Shown here: positions 1 to 7,408 of the stretch, in pieces
How positions within the stretch are numbered: the first letter of the stretch is position 1
Layout of the letters: each line of letters starts with the position of its first letter
NCBI RefSeq assembly: GCF_001642695.1
Contig: NZ_LWCC02000005.1
Coordinates: 756,476-794,890, forward strand
Source of the DNA: Streptomyces chilikensis
GTDB taxonomy: Bacteria; Actinomycetota; Actinomycetes; Streptomycetales; Streptomycetaceae
Direction of reading: 5' to 3'
Length of the DNA: 38,415 bases
The notes under the pieces: generated by a model
Seen by the model: the letters and a program-made list of their open reading frames with translations, nothing else
Databases searched by the model: none
What the model was told of the DNA's origin: nothing
Translations under genes and position numbers: made by a program

Positions 1-60
1 CGCGGCGGCGAGCGGGAGGGCGGCGAGGGAGGCCGCGAGGTGTCTGCGGGTCATCGGCAT
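1..60 (-). CDS. Exported protein, N-terminal fragment only
   Basis: Only the first 20 codons lie in the window; the gene continues past the left edge. The visible residues (MPMTRRHLAASLAALPLAAA) form a signal peptide: an Arg-Arg pair, then an Ala/Leu-rich hydrophobic stretch, possibly Tat-type. A GGAGGAAGG ribosome site lies at 72-80, 11 nt before the ATG at 60; a second in-frame ATG at 54 is farther from it. The gene follows the solute-binding protein gene in the same direction, so a secreted glycoside hydrolase of the same locus is an attractive guess, but nothing in the visible part identifies the enzyme. Confidence 0.6.
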   Translation of the reverse strand, partial: MPMTRRHLAASLAALPLAAA

Positions 61-142
61 GGTGTGGGCGGCCTTCCTCCGCGGTGCGGGAGAGAGGGAG
101 TGCGCGAGGGGGGCGGGACGGCCGGCGGGGCGGGGCGGCGGT

Positions 143-181
143 GTCCGGGCGCGGGCGGCGGGAAGCCCTCCGCGCCCGGAC
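143..181 (-). terminator. Hairpin terminator after the solute-binding protein gene
   Basis: A perfect 12-bp GC stem (143-154 with 170-181) and a 15-nt loop lie 34 nt past the stop codon of the solute-binding protein gene. There is no T-run, which is usual for Streptomyces terminators. It separates the importer operon from the exported-protein gene at the left edge. Confidence 0.6.
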
Positions 182-214
182 GCACGACGGTGCGGCGCCC
201 GCCCGCCGCCGCGG

Positions 215-1546
215 TCACTGCTGCTGCTTCCACTCCGCCTGGGCGGTGTTGAGCTTCTCGGCGAGCTTGTCCGCGAACTCCTTCGCGGTCATCTCGCCGA
301 GCAGCAGCTTCTGGAAGTCCGGCTCGGAGTCGGCCTTGCTGATGTTGTTCCAGTCGGGCAGGTGGTACGGGAGCTGGACGACCTTGGTGCCGGGGTCGTT
401 GAGGGACTCCATGGCCGCCTTGACCGGCTTGGCCTCGCTGATCCAGGCGTCGCCGGACGCGTCGGTGTTGGCGGGGATGGAGCCCGCCTCCTTGTTCCAG
501 AGGCTGTTCATCTCGTGCGAGGCGGCGAACTCGATGAACTTCCAGGCCGCCGTCTTGTTCTTGCTGCTCTTGAACAGCCCCAGCCCGTCGACCGGGTTGG
601 AGACGATGGTGCGCGGGCTGCCCTCGGCGGACGGGGGCAGCGGTATGCCCTCGACCTTGTCCTCGCCGAACGCCTTCACGTGGTCGGTGTAGGAGCCCAG
701 GTTGTGCTGCAGCATGCCGATCCTGCCCTGGCCGAACTGGGCGACCATCTTGGCGAAGTCGTTGTTCAGGTCGGCCTCGGGCGTGGCCTTCTTGTAGAGG
801 CCGACGTACTTCTCCAGCGCCTCGACGTTCCTCGGGTCGTTGACGGTGGTTTCGTCGCCCTTCCAGAAGGTGTCGACGCCGGACTGGGCGTACATCATGT
901 CGAGCGCCTGGGCGACGGAGCCCGCGCCGCCGCGGATGGTGAAGCCGAACTCGTTCTTCCCCGCGTCGGTGAGCTTCTCGGCGGCCGCGTAGAAGTTGTC
1001 CCAGGTGGTGGGTGGTTCGGCGTCCGCCGCCTCGAACAGGTCGGTGCGGTACCAGAGGGTGCCCTGGTTGGCGCTGGTGGGCACGGAGTACATCTCGTCG
1101 CCCCGGCCGCCTGCCGACCGGACGCTCTCGGTCATCTGCTCCGAGAGCTTGCCCTTGAGCGCGCTCTTCCCGATCCGGTCGCCGACCGGCTCCAGGGCGT
1201 CCTGGGCCACCATGTTGGCCAGGTAGGCGGTGCCGACGCCGCCGACGTCGGGCAGGCCGCCGCCGGCGATGGCCGTGTCGTACTTGGACTGCACGTCGGT
1301 GATGGGCACCGGCACGTACGTGACGTCGATGTCCGGGTTCTTCTTCTCGAACTCGGCGATGATCTTCTCCCAGACCGGGGTGCGGACGCCGCCGTTGTTG
1401 TCCCAGAAGGTGATGGTGCCCTTGCCCGAGCCCTCGTCGCCGCTCGCGGTGCCGTCGTCGCCGCAGGCGGTGGCCGTCAGGGCGAGCACCGCGGTCAGCG
1501 CCACGGCCGCCGTCCCTCTCCGGTTCCGGTGGATCGTGTTCTTCAT
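215..1546 (-). CDS. ABC transporter sugar-binding lipoprotein (solute-binding protein, family 1)
   Basis: 443 aa. The N terminus has a lysine/arginine-rich stretch, a hydrophobic segment (about 12-25) and a lipobox ending TATAC with the lipidated Cys at 28, followed by a flexible Gly/Ser linker. The rest (for example ITFWDNNGG near the start and WKFIEFAAS near residue 350) is typical of MalE/UgpB-type extracellular sugar-binding proteins and normal in length. It would capture an oligosaccharide or glycoside outside the cell and hand it to the two permeases encoded upstream in the operon. Its ATG overlaps the stop of the GH43 gene by 4 bp (ATGA), so translation is probably coupled. It is the last gene of the operon, whereas binding-protein genes usually come first. 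The substrate cannot be read from the sequence. Confidence 0.93.
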   Translation of the reverse strand: MKNTIHRNRRGTAAVALTAVLALTATACGDDGTASGDEGSGKGTITFWDNNGGVRTPVWEKIIAEFEKKNPDIDVTYVPVPITDVQSKYDTAIAGGGLPDVGGVGTAYLANMVAQDALEPVGDRIGKSALKGKLSEQMTESVRSAGGRGDEMYSVPTSANQGTLWYRTDLFEAADAEPPTTWDNFYAAAEKLTDAGKNEFGFTIRGGAGSVAQALDMMYAQSGVDTFWKGDETTVNDPRNVEALEKYVGLYKKATPEADLNNDFAKMVAQFGQGRIGMLQHNLGSYTDHVKAFGEDKVEGIPLPPSAEGSPRTIVSNPVDGLGLFKSSKNKTAAWKFIEFAASHEMNSLWNKEAGSIPANTDASGDAWISEAKPVKAAMESLNDPGTKVVQLPYHLPDWNNISKADSEPDFQKLLLGEMTAKEFADKLAEKLNTAQAEWKQQQ

Positions 1547-3156
1547 GGTCGGCTCTTCTCTCGTGGGTTGGGTTCCTCGGTGGTGCTCGGTGGTGCTCCG
1601 GTGGTGCGGTACCGGGTGAAGACGCCGGTCCCCGCCTCGCCCGTCCCGGGCGGCGCGGCGGCGAACAGGCCGAGCAGGGCGCCGGTCCAGCCCCACGGGG
1701 CGGCGGCGAAGACCTGGCCGGAGGGCCGGAAGCCCTGCCCGTCCCCCGTGTCGGCCAGGAACCGGCACCGCGCGCCCGGTGAGACCTCGACCCGCAGCCG
1801 GGCCCGTCCCCGGGGCGCGTCCCTCGGGTGCGCGGCGTCCCGCTCCCGGTCCGCCGTGTGCTCGGCGAACCGGTGGACGAGGCGGACCGGCCCCGCGGGA
1901 CCGCGCTCCAGGCCGATCCAGGAGTAGGCGTCGCCGACGACGGCGAGTCCGGCCCTCGCGCCCTCCGCGGCGGCGTCGAGGCGCAGCTCGACCCCGGCGG
2001 TGAACGCCTCGGCGGGCAGCCGCTGCGTCAGGACGTGCGCCAGGGCCCTCAGGTCGTCGGCGCGGCCGGCGCGCACGCAGGTCAGGCGCAGGCCGTCCCC
2101 GTCGTGCGGGGTGGTCCACCCCTCCCCCGGGTTGGCCGCCCACTGCCACTGCGGGCCGAACCCGCCGCCGGGGAAGTCGTCGTCGGTGGCGGGCGCGGCG
2201 GGCGGCCGCGGCGGACCCGCGGGCTTGCGGTGGACGCCGACGGGCGTGCCGTCGTCGCCCAGCACCGGCCAGGGGCGCCCCCGCTCGTCGGTGGTCCAGC
2301 GCATCGGCTGGAGGTGGACGACCCTGCCGTGGGCGCCGCGCGACTGGAAGTGCAGGAACCAGTCCTCGCCCCGCGAGGTGCGGACCCAGCCGCCCTGGTG
2401 GGGGCCGTTGACCTCGGTGCCGCCCTGTTCCAGGACGACCTTCTCCTCGTAGGGGCCGAAGAAGGAGCGGGAGCGGAAGGCTCCCTGCCAGCCGGTCTCC
2501 ACCGATCCCGCGGGGGCGAGGATCCAGAACCAGCCGTCGTGCCGGTAGAGCTTGGGCCCTTCGAGGGTGAACCAGCCGGGCAGCCGGTCGCCGTCGACGA
2601 CGATCGTCCCCTCGTCGAGGAGGGTGCGGCCGTCGGGGCTCATGCGGTGTCCGGTGAGGCGGTTCTTCACCCCGGAGCGGGACCTGGCCCAGCCGTGCAC
2701 GAGGTACGCCTCGCCGGTCTCCTCGTCCCACAGCGGGCAGGCGTCGATCAGCCCCTTGCCCGGCTTCAGCAGATGCGGTGCGGTCCAGGGACCGTGGATG
2801 CCGGGGGCGTTGACCTGGAGGACGCCCTGGTCGGGGTCGCCCCAGAAGATCCAGAAGCGGCCGGCGTGGTGGCGCAGGGCCGGGGCCCAGACGCCGCCGT
2901 CCGGCCGGGGCACCGCGAAGTCCTCCTGAGGGGTGAGCCGTTCGAGGGCGTGCCCGACGAGCGTCCAGTTCACCAGGTCGCGGGAGTGCAGCAGCGGCAG
3001 GCCGGGCGCGCGCCCGAAGCTGGAGGCGGTGAGGTAGTAGTGGTCGTCGCCGACACGGACGACGTCGGGGTCGGACCAGTCGGCGTTCAGGATCGGGTTG
3101 CGGTAGGTGCCGTCGCCCAGGTCTGCGGTCCAGGGGCGGCCGGACGGCGCGTTCAC
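1543..3156 (-). CDS. Glycoside hydrolase family 43 (beta-xylosidase / arabinofuranosidase type)
   Basis: 537 aa from the GTG at 3156, which overlaps the previous stop by 4 bp (GTGA). The N-terminal half is a five-bladed propeller of the GH43 type: RNPILNADWSDPD holds the likely catalytic base (Asp29), GLIDACPLWDEE the pKa-tuning Asp138, and TLEGPKLY the acid Glu199. The C-terminal part (about 325-520) resembles the beta-sandwich that accompanies GH43 beta-xylosidases of subfamilies 11/12. There is no signal peptide, so it should act in the cytoplasm on imported oligosaccharides, releasing arabinose-, xylose- or similar residues. Its place between a DUF6807 gene and the binding-protein gene supports a role in intracellular trimming. 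The exact linkage and sugar cannot be told. Confidence 0.88.
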   Translation of the reverse strand: MNAPSGRPWTADLGDGTYRNPILNADWSDPDVVRVGDDHYYLTASSFGRAPGLPLLHSRDLVNWTLVGHALERLTPQEDFAVPRPDGGVWAPALRHHAGRFWIFWGDPDQGVLQVNAPGIHGPWTAPHLLKPGKGLIDACPLWDEETGEAYLVHGWARSRSGVKNRLTGHRMSPDGRTLLDEGTIVVDGDRLPGWFTLEGPKLYRHDGWFWILAPAGSVETGWQGAFRSRSFFGPYEEKVVLEQGGTEVNGPHQGGWVRTSRGEDWFLHFQSRGAHGRVVHLQPMRWTTDERGRPWPVLGDDGTPVGVHRKPAGPPRPPAAPATDDDFPGGGFGPQWQWAANPGEGWTTPHDGDGLRLTCVRAGRADDLRALAHVLTQRLPAEAFTAGVELRLDAAAEGARAGLAVVGDAYSWIGLERGPAGPVRLVHRFAEHTADRERDAAHPRDAPRGRARLRVEVSPGARCRFLADTGDGQGFRPSGQVFAAAPWGWTGALLGLFAAAPPGTGEAGTGVFTRYRTTGAPPSTTEEPNPREKSRP

Positions 3157-4070
3157 GCGGCGGTCGCCTCCCTCACGAGGCCGTGGGCGGCGCGCCGGTC
3201 GAGGCGGCCGTCGGCGACCACGGTGAGCAGGCGCCGTACGAGCGGGCGCCCGGCCGGGACGGTCAGCGGCCGCGACCAGGCGAGGGAGGAGCCGACGCCC
3301 GGGTACTCGGTGCTCCGCACGAACCAGGGGTCGCGGCGGGTGGTGTCGTCCGCCCCGGCGAAGAGGAGCGTCCAGCCGTCCCCGGCGAGCGCGAGCCAGT
3401 CGGCCGTCCGGCCGTGGACGGCCTCCTCGCCGTCGGCGGCCCCGGTGAACACGGCCGGGGCGCCGGCCTCCTTGGGGGCGCGCCAGAAGAAGCCGCCATA
3501 TCCGGCGCCGGGCCGGCCGTTGGTGGCGGGGCTGCCGATCGTGACGGCGCCGCCCGCGGGGGTGAGCGCGAAGGTGAGGCCCAGCGCCCAGGCCCGGCCG
3601 GTGAGCGCGGTGGCGGTGACGGTGCGCCGCTCGTGCAGCAGCACGGCGCCGTCCGCCTCCCACACGAGGTCCTCCTCGAACCGGCCGTCCTCCTTCAGCC
3701 GCCAGCCGGTGTGGCGCTGGGTGCCGTGGTTGTCGAGCAGGACCGGTCCCCGGTCGCGGACGAAGGTGCGTCCGCCCCAGAAGCTGTGGCCGTCGACGTC
3801 GGGGACGGCGACGCCCGCGCCGAGGTGGTGGAGGTGGTCGCCGGGCATCTCCTCGGTGACCGGGACGCCGCCGAGGGTCGTCACCGGGTGGAGGTAGGGG
3901 CGGGGCGACAGGCGCGGGTCCAGGCCGGGGCGGACGGCGTAGCGGGCGACGGTCCGTCCGGCGCAGCGGAGTTCGGCGAGGACGTCCGCGGCGGACGGCG
4001 CGTCGGTCCGGGGCGCGGCGGCGGGTGCGCCGGGCACGGGTGCGGGGGCGACGGGGGCGGGTTCGGTCAT
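3153..4070 (-). CDS. PmoA-like family protein (DUF6807)
   Basis: 305 aa from the ATG at 4070, overlapping the stop of the upstream oxidoreductase gene by ATGA. The family is called methane oxygenase PmoA in older annotation but is unrelated to membrane methane monooxygenase. Visible landmarks are RPYLHPVTTLGG (about 55-66), GDHLHHLGAGVAVPDVDG (about 76-93), SFWGGRTF, and NHGTQRHTGW. The histidine-rich, beta-strand-rich pattern fits a sandwich fold like that of galactose mutarotases. Such genes often sit beside Gfo/Idh/MocA oxidoreductases in sugar-utilisation loci, as here, but a reaction is not established to my knowledge. No signal peptide is present. Confidence 0.8.
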   Translation of the reverse strand: MTEPAPVAPAPVPGAPAAAPRTDAPSAADVLAELRCAGRTVARYAVRPGLDPRLSPRPYLHPVTTLGGVPVTEEMPGDHLHHLGAGVAVPDVDGHSFWGGRTFVRDRGPVLLDNHGTQRHTGWRLKEDGRFEEDLVWEADGAVLLHERRTVTATALTGRAWALGLTFALTPAGGAVTIGSPATNGRPGAGYGGFFWRAPKEAGAPAVFTGAADGEEAVHGRTADWLALAGDGWTLLFAGADDTTRRDPWFVRSTEYPGVGSSLAWSRPLTVPAGRPLVRRLLTVVADGRLDRRAAHGLVREATAA

Positions 4071-5254
4071 GACGTCCTCGGTCCGGAGGGGGCGGACGGC
4101 GTCGTCCAGGGAGCGGCACCGGTCTCGGAGAAGAGGCGGAGGGTGTCGGCGCAGGCGGCGACCAGGCCGTCCACGCCGCGCACCACGCGCCGGGGCGCGG
4201 GCGTGTCGTGGACGGTGTGCCAGGCGTCCGGCGGCAGCGGGAGGGGTTCGGGGGCGGTGCGGACCGCTTCGAGGACCCGCATGAAGGCGCCGGACCGGGC
4301 GGGCGGGGCGAGCAGCCCGGTGCCGTCCGCCAGGTGCGCGAGGAGGTTCTCCAGCAGGTCGGTGCGGCCGTGGACGTGTTCCTCGGGTCCGTGTCCGGCG
4401 CGCTGCACGAGGACCCGGTCCTGCTTGTACCAGAAGGTGATCCGGCCGCTCTCGCCGTGGACGAGGACGTACGGTTCGCCGGCCCGCTCGGCGCACAGGG
4501 TCGCGGCGACGACGACGTCCGTCCCGTGCGTGGTGGTGACCCGTACGCAGGAGGTGTCGTCGGCCTCGATGTCGTTGGCCCGCAGCAGTTCCGTCCGGAC
4601 GCCGGTGACGTCCTCGGCGCGGTCGGCGTCCGCGACCGCGAGGGCGGTGGACACGGCGTGGGCGAGCGGGTTGGTGAGCACGCCGTCGACCACGTCGACG
4701 CCGCCGAGCCGGCGCCGGCCGGCCCAGGGGGCGCGTGCCCAGTAGGCGGCGTCGCGCACCCAGGCCCCGGCGGCGGCGACGCCCCGGACCCGGCCGACGG
4801 CTCCGGAGGAGATCAGTTCGCGGATGGCCGGCAGGGCGTGCGAGCCGTAGGTCTGGAAGCCGATCTGGCAGGCGGTGCCCGCCTCCCGCACCGCCTCCTC
4901 GACCTTCCGGTGGGCGGCCCAGGAGGCGGCGGGCGGCTTCTCCAGCAGCAGGTGCACCCCGCGTGCCGCGGCGGCGGTGGCGAGGTCCGCGTGCGTCTGG
5001 AGGGGTGTGCAGACGACGGCGGCCCGGGCCCCGGTGGCGTCCAGCAGGGCGCCGAAGTCGGGCGACTGCCGGGGTGGTGCCGCGAAGCCGTCGAGTTCCG
5101 CGCCGGTGAGCGGGGTGAGGTCGCAGACCCCGGCCAGCCGTACCCGTCCGGCGCGTTCCAGGCGGCGGATGTTGTCCAGGTGCCGGCGGCCGTGGCCGCG
5201 CGCCCCGGCGAGCACCAGGGGGATCGGTGGCGGGGTCGTGTGCGGGGCGCTCAT
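4067..5254 (-). CDS. Gfo/Idh/MocA-family oxidoreductase
   Basis: 395 aa from the ATG at 5254, preceded by a strong AAGGAGG site. The N terminus is a Rossmann domain with a variant dinucleotide loop (LAGARGHGRRHL, about 14-25) and the family's EKP motif (LLLEKPPA). The C-terminal half is the usual alpha/beta substrate domain. Members oxidise or reduce sugar hydroxyls with NAD(P), often at C3 of glycosides. The gene follows the permease genes after a 59-bp gap and is coupled to the DUF6807 gene, so it probably modifies the imported sugar. Length is slightly above the typical 330-390 aa. The particular substrate is unknown. Confidence 0.87.
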   Translation of the reverse strand: MSAPHTTPPPIPLVLAGARGHGRRHLDNIRRLERAGRVRLAGVCDLTPLTGAELDGFAAPPRQSPDFGALLDATGARAAVVCTPLQTHADLATAAAARGVHLLLEKPPAASWAAHRKVEEAVREAGTACQIGFQTYGSHALPAIRELISSGAVGRVRGVAAAGAWVRDAAYWARAPWAGRRRLGGVDVVDGVLTNPLAHAVSTALAVADADRAEDVTGVRTELLRANDIEADDTSCVRVTTTHGTDVVVAATLCAERAGEPYVLVHGESGRITFWYKQDRVLVQRAGHGPEEHVHGRTDLLENLLAHLADGTGLLAPPARSGAFMRVLEAVRTAPEPLPLPPDAWHTVHDTPAPRRVVRGVDGLVAACADTLRLFSETGAAPWTTPSAPSGPRTS

Positions 5255-5313
5255 GGTGCGGGCCTCCTTGGACGTGCGCACGGACGGGTGGCGGGCGGTG
5301 GCGGCGGGCCGGG

Positions 5314-6222
5314 TCAGCCCTTGACCGCGCCCGCGCTGAATCCGGTGATCAGCCATTTCTGGATGAAGGCGAAGACGATGACGACGGGGACGGCGGCGAT
5401 CACTCCGCCGGCGGCCAGCGCTCCGAGGTCCACGCTGTCGGCGCCGATGAGGGTGTTGAGGCCGACGGGGATCGTCTGCTTGTCCTGCTCGCTCAGGAAC
5501 ATCAGCGCGAACAGGAAGTGGTTCCAGCTGTGCACGAAGGCGAACGACCCGACCGCGATCAGCCCGGGCCGCAGCAGCGGCAGCACCACGGTGCGGAAGG
5601 CGCGCAGCCGCGAGCAGCCGTCGACCCAGGCGGCCTCCTCCAGGGAGACCGGCACGTTCTTGATGAAGCCGCTGATGAGGATGATCGACAGCGGCAGCTG
5701 GAAGACGGTCTCGGCGATGATCACGCTTCCCAGCGAGTTGATCATCCGGAGGTTGCGGAAGATCTCGAAGAGCGGCACCAGCATCAGCGCGCCGGGGATG
5801 AACTGCGAGCACAGCAGCGCCAGCATGAAGGCGCTCTTGACGCGGAACTGGAACCTGGCCAGCGCGTACCCGCCGGAGAGGGCGATCACCGTGGTGGCGA
5901 CGAGCGTGGCGAGACCGACCAGCATGCTGTTCTCGAAGAAGACGCCGAAGCTGCGTTCGTTCCATACCTTCTCGAAGTGCTCGAAGGTCATCGGCCAGGG
6001 CACCAGCGAGGTCGATCCGGCGGGCCTCAGGGCGAAGAGCAGCATCCAGTAGAACGGCACCAGGGTGAAGGCCAGGTACAGCCCCAGCGGCAGGTAGATC
6101 TGCCAGCGCGGCACTTCGTCGAAGGCTCGCTGCCGCCGGCGGCGGCCCTTCGGGGGGATCGCGGGTGTGTCGGACGGTGGCGCCGTGCGGCGGGCATCCG
6201 TCTCGGTGAGTGCGGCGGTCAC
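5314..6222 (-). CDS. Carbohydrate ABC transporter permease (MalG type)
   Basis: 302 aa from the GTG at 6222 (GTGA overlap with the preceding permease stop). About six membrane segments are visible, the first at about 42-65. The cytoplasmic EAA loop that contacts the ATPase reads EEAAWVDGCSRLRAF and starts near residue 195. It forms the heteromeric channel with the permease encoded just upstream. No ATP-binding subunit is encoded in the locus; Streptomyces sugar importers of this class usually share the ATPase MsiK, which is the likely partner here. Confidence 0.93.
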   Translation of the reverse strand: MTAALTETDARRTAPPSDTPAIPPKGRRRRQRAFDEVPRWQIYLPLGLYLAFTLVPFYWMLLFALRPAGSTSLVPWPMTFEHFEKVWNERSFGVFFENSMLVGLATLVATTVIALSGGYALARFQFRVKSAFMLALLCSQFIPGALMLVPLFEIFRNLRMINSLGSVIIAETVFQLPLSIILISGFIKNVPVSLEEAAWVDGCSRLRAFRTVVLPLLRPGLIAVGSFAFVHSWNHFLFALMFLSEQDKQTIPVGLNTLIGADSVDLGALAAGGVIAAVPVVIVFAFIQKWLITGFSAGAVKG

Positions 6223-7172
6223 CGGGAGTCGCCTCCGAACTTGCTCAGACGCAGGTAGAGGATGGAGCAGAACAGGAGGATCACGAAGGCCACGGTGGTC
6301 AGCGCGGAGGCGTACCCGAAGTCGTGTCCCTCGATGCCCGTGTTGGCGACGTACAGCGGGAGCGTGGTGGTGACGCCCGCGGGGCCGCCGCCGGTCAGGG
6401 TGTAGAGGAGGTCGACGTTGTTGAACTCCCACACGGCGCGCAGCAGCGTGGAGAGGATGATGGCGTCCTTCAGGTGCGGCAGCGTGATGTGGACGAACTG
6501 CCGCAGCCGGCCGGCGCCGTCGACCGACGCCGCCTCGTAGAGGTCCTTGGGGACGGACTGGAGGTCGGCGAGGATGAGGATCGCGAAGAACGGCACGCCG
6601 CGCCAGAGTTCGGTGAGGACCACGGCCCAGAAGACGGTGTCGGTGTCGGACAGCACCGAGGTGCCGTACGCGCCGATCCCCGCGTCCGCCAGGTAGCGGC
6701 TCACGCCGGTGGACGGGTTGTAGAGCAGCATCCAGATGGTGGTCGTCAGCACCCCGGAGACGGCCCACGGCGAGAAGACCAGGGCACGGGCGACGGCCCG
6801 TCCGACGAACGTCTGGTTGACCAGCAGGGCGAGCGCCAGGCCGAGGACGAGCTGCAGCGAGACCTCGGTGAGGACCCACTTGGCGCTGAACACCAGGGAG
6901 TCGCGGAAGAGCGGGTCGTCGGTGAAGACGCGGGTGAAGTTGTCCAGGCCCGCGAAGCCGTTGCGCCAGGGCTTGGTGACGTTGTAGTGCTGGAGGCTGT
7001 AGTGGAAGACGCTGATCACCGGGTACGCGATGAAGCCCAGCATGAGCAGCGCGGCCGGGGCGATCAGCAGGTACGGCAGGTGGCGCGGGGTGCTGCTGCC
7101 GGTCCTGCGTCGCCCGGGAGCGCCCCGGGATGTCTTCGCCACGGCTGGGGCGGCGGCCTGCGCTGGGGCCAT
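6219..7172 (-). CDS. Carbohydrate ABC transporter permease (MalF type), first gene of importer operon
   Basis: 317 aa from the ATG at 7172. A basic, Ala/Pro-rich tail of about 30 residues precedes the first membrane segment (YLLIAPAALLMLGFIAYPV, about 34-52); five more follow. The EAA loop (LYEAASVDGAGRLRQF) begins near residue 211. A GTG at 7196 in frame would add eight residues but has no ribosome site, whereas GGAGACAGAGG precedes the ATG. It is the promoter-proximal gene of the operon running to 215. A LacI-type operator lies 114 bp upstream (7286-7301). Confidence 0.93.
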   Translation of the reverse strand: MAPAQAAAPAVAKTSRGAPGRRRTGSSTPRHLPYLLIAPAALLMLGFIAYPVISVFHYSLQHYNVTKPWRNGFAGLDNFTRVFTDDPLFRDSLVFSAKWVLTEVSLQLVLGLALALLVNQTFVGRAVARALVFSPWAVSGVLTTTIWMLLYNPSTGVSRYLADAGIGAYGTSVLSDTDTVFWAVVLTELWRGVPFFAILILADLQSVPKDLYEAASVDGAGRLRQFVHITLPHLKDAIILSTLLRAVWEFNNVDLLYTLTGGGPAGVTTTLPLYVANTGIEGHDFGYASALTTVAFVILLFCSILYLRLSKFGGDSR

Positions 7173-7285
7173 GACCTCTGTCTCCGTTTCGTTCACGGTG
7201 GTGCGTGTCGTACGGGAACCGGGCCCGGGCCGGCGGGGGCCGGCGCCGGCGGGGCCGGTGGGGCGCGGAGGGGAGGAGCGCCGGG

Positions 7286-7301
7286 GAGAAAGCGCTTGCT
7301 C
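7286..7301. promoter_or_regulatory. LacI-type operator before the importer operon
   Basis: The sequence GAGAAAGCGCTTGCTC is palindromic at 14 of 16 positions around a perfect AAGCGCTT core. It is closely related to the perfect 20-bp palindrome at 15613-15632, and both resemble known LacI-family operators. It lies about 114 bp before the start of the first permease gene, so it probably controls the operon 7172-215. A clear -10/-35 pair was not recognised beside it. Confidence 0.7.
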
Positions 7302-7308
7302 CCATGCC

Positions 7309-7346
7309 GTGCGGAACGTCCCGGTGCGGAACGTCCTGGTGCGGGA
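7309..7346. repeat. 15-bp tandem repeat upstream of the importer operator
   Basis: Two near-identical 15-bp units (GTGCGGAACGTCCCG at 7309-7323 and GTGCGGAACGTCCTG at 7324-7338) are followed by a partial third unit. They lie directly upstream of the LacI-type operator with respect to the importer operon and may be binding sites for a second regulator. This function is inferred from position only. Confidence 0.5.
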
Positions 7347-7366
7347 CGCCGTCGTCGGGGGTGGTG

Positions 7367-7406
7367 CGCCGCCGGCCGGGGCGCGGGGCGCGCCCGGCCG
7401 GCGGCG
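7367..7406 (-). terminator. Hairpin terminator after the dehydratase gene
   Basis: A perfect 14-bp stem (7367-7380 with 7393-7406) with a 12-nt loop begins 2 nt past the stop codon of the dehydratase gene. It should end the gntR-lyase-dehydratase transcript and isolate it from the importer operon downstream on the same strand. Confidence 0.7.
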
Positions 7407-7408
7407 GC

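Noticed and set aside
59-1927. Long plus-strand open frame opposite the solute-binding protein and GH43 genes
   Set aside because: It is the antisense shadow of recognisable minus-strand genes, has low-complexity Val/Gly/Arg-rich translation and no start signal. Many similar long shadows (for example 16297-17901 minus, 20835-22301 plus, 29278-30684 plus) were discarded for the same reason.
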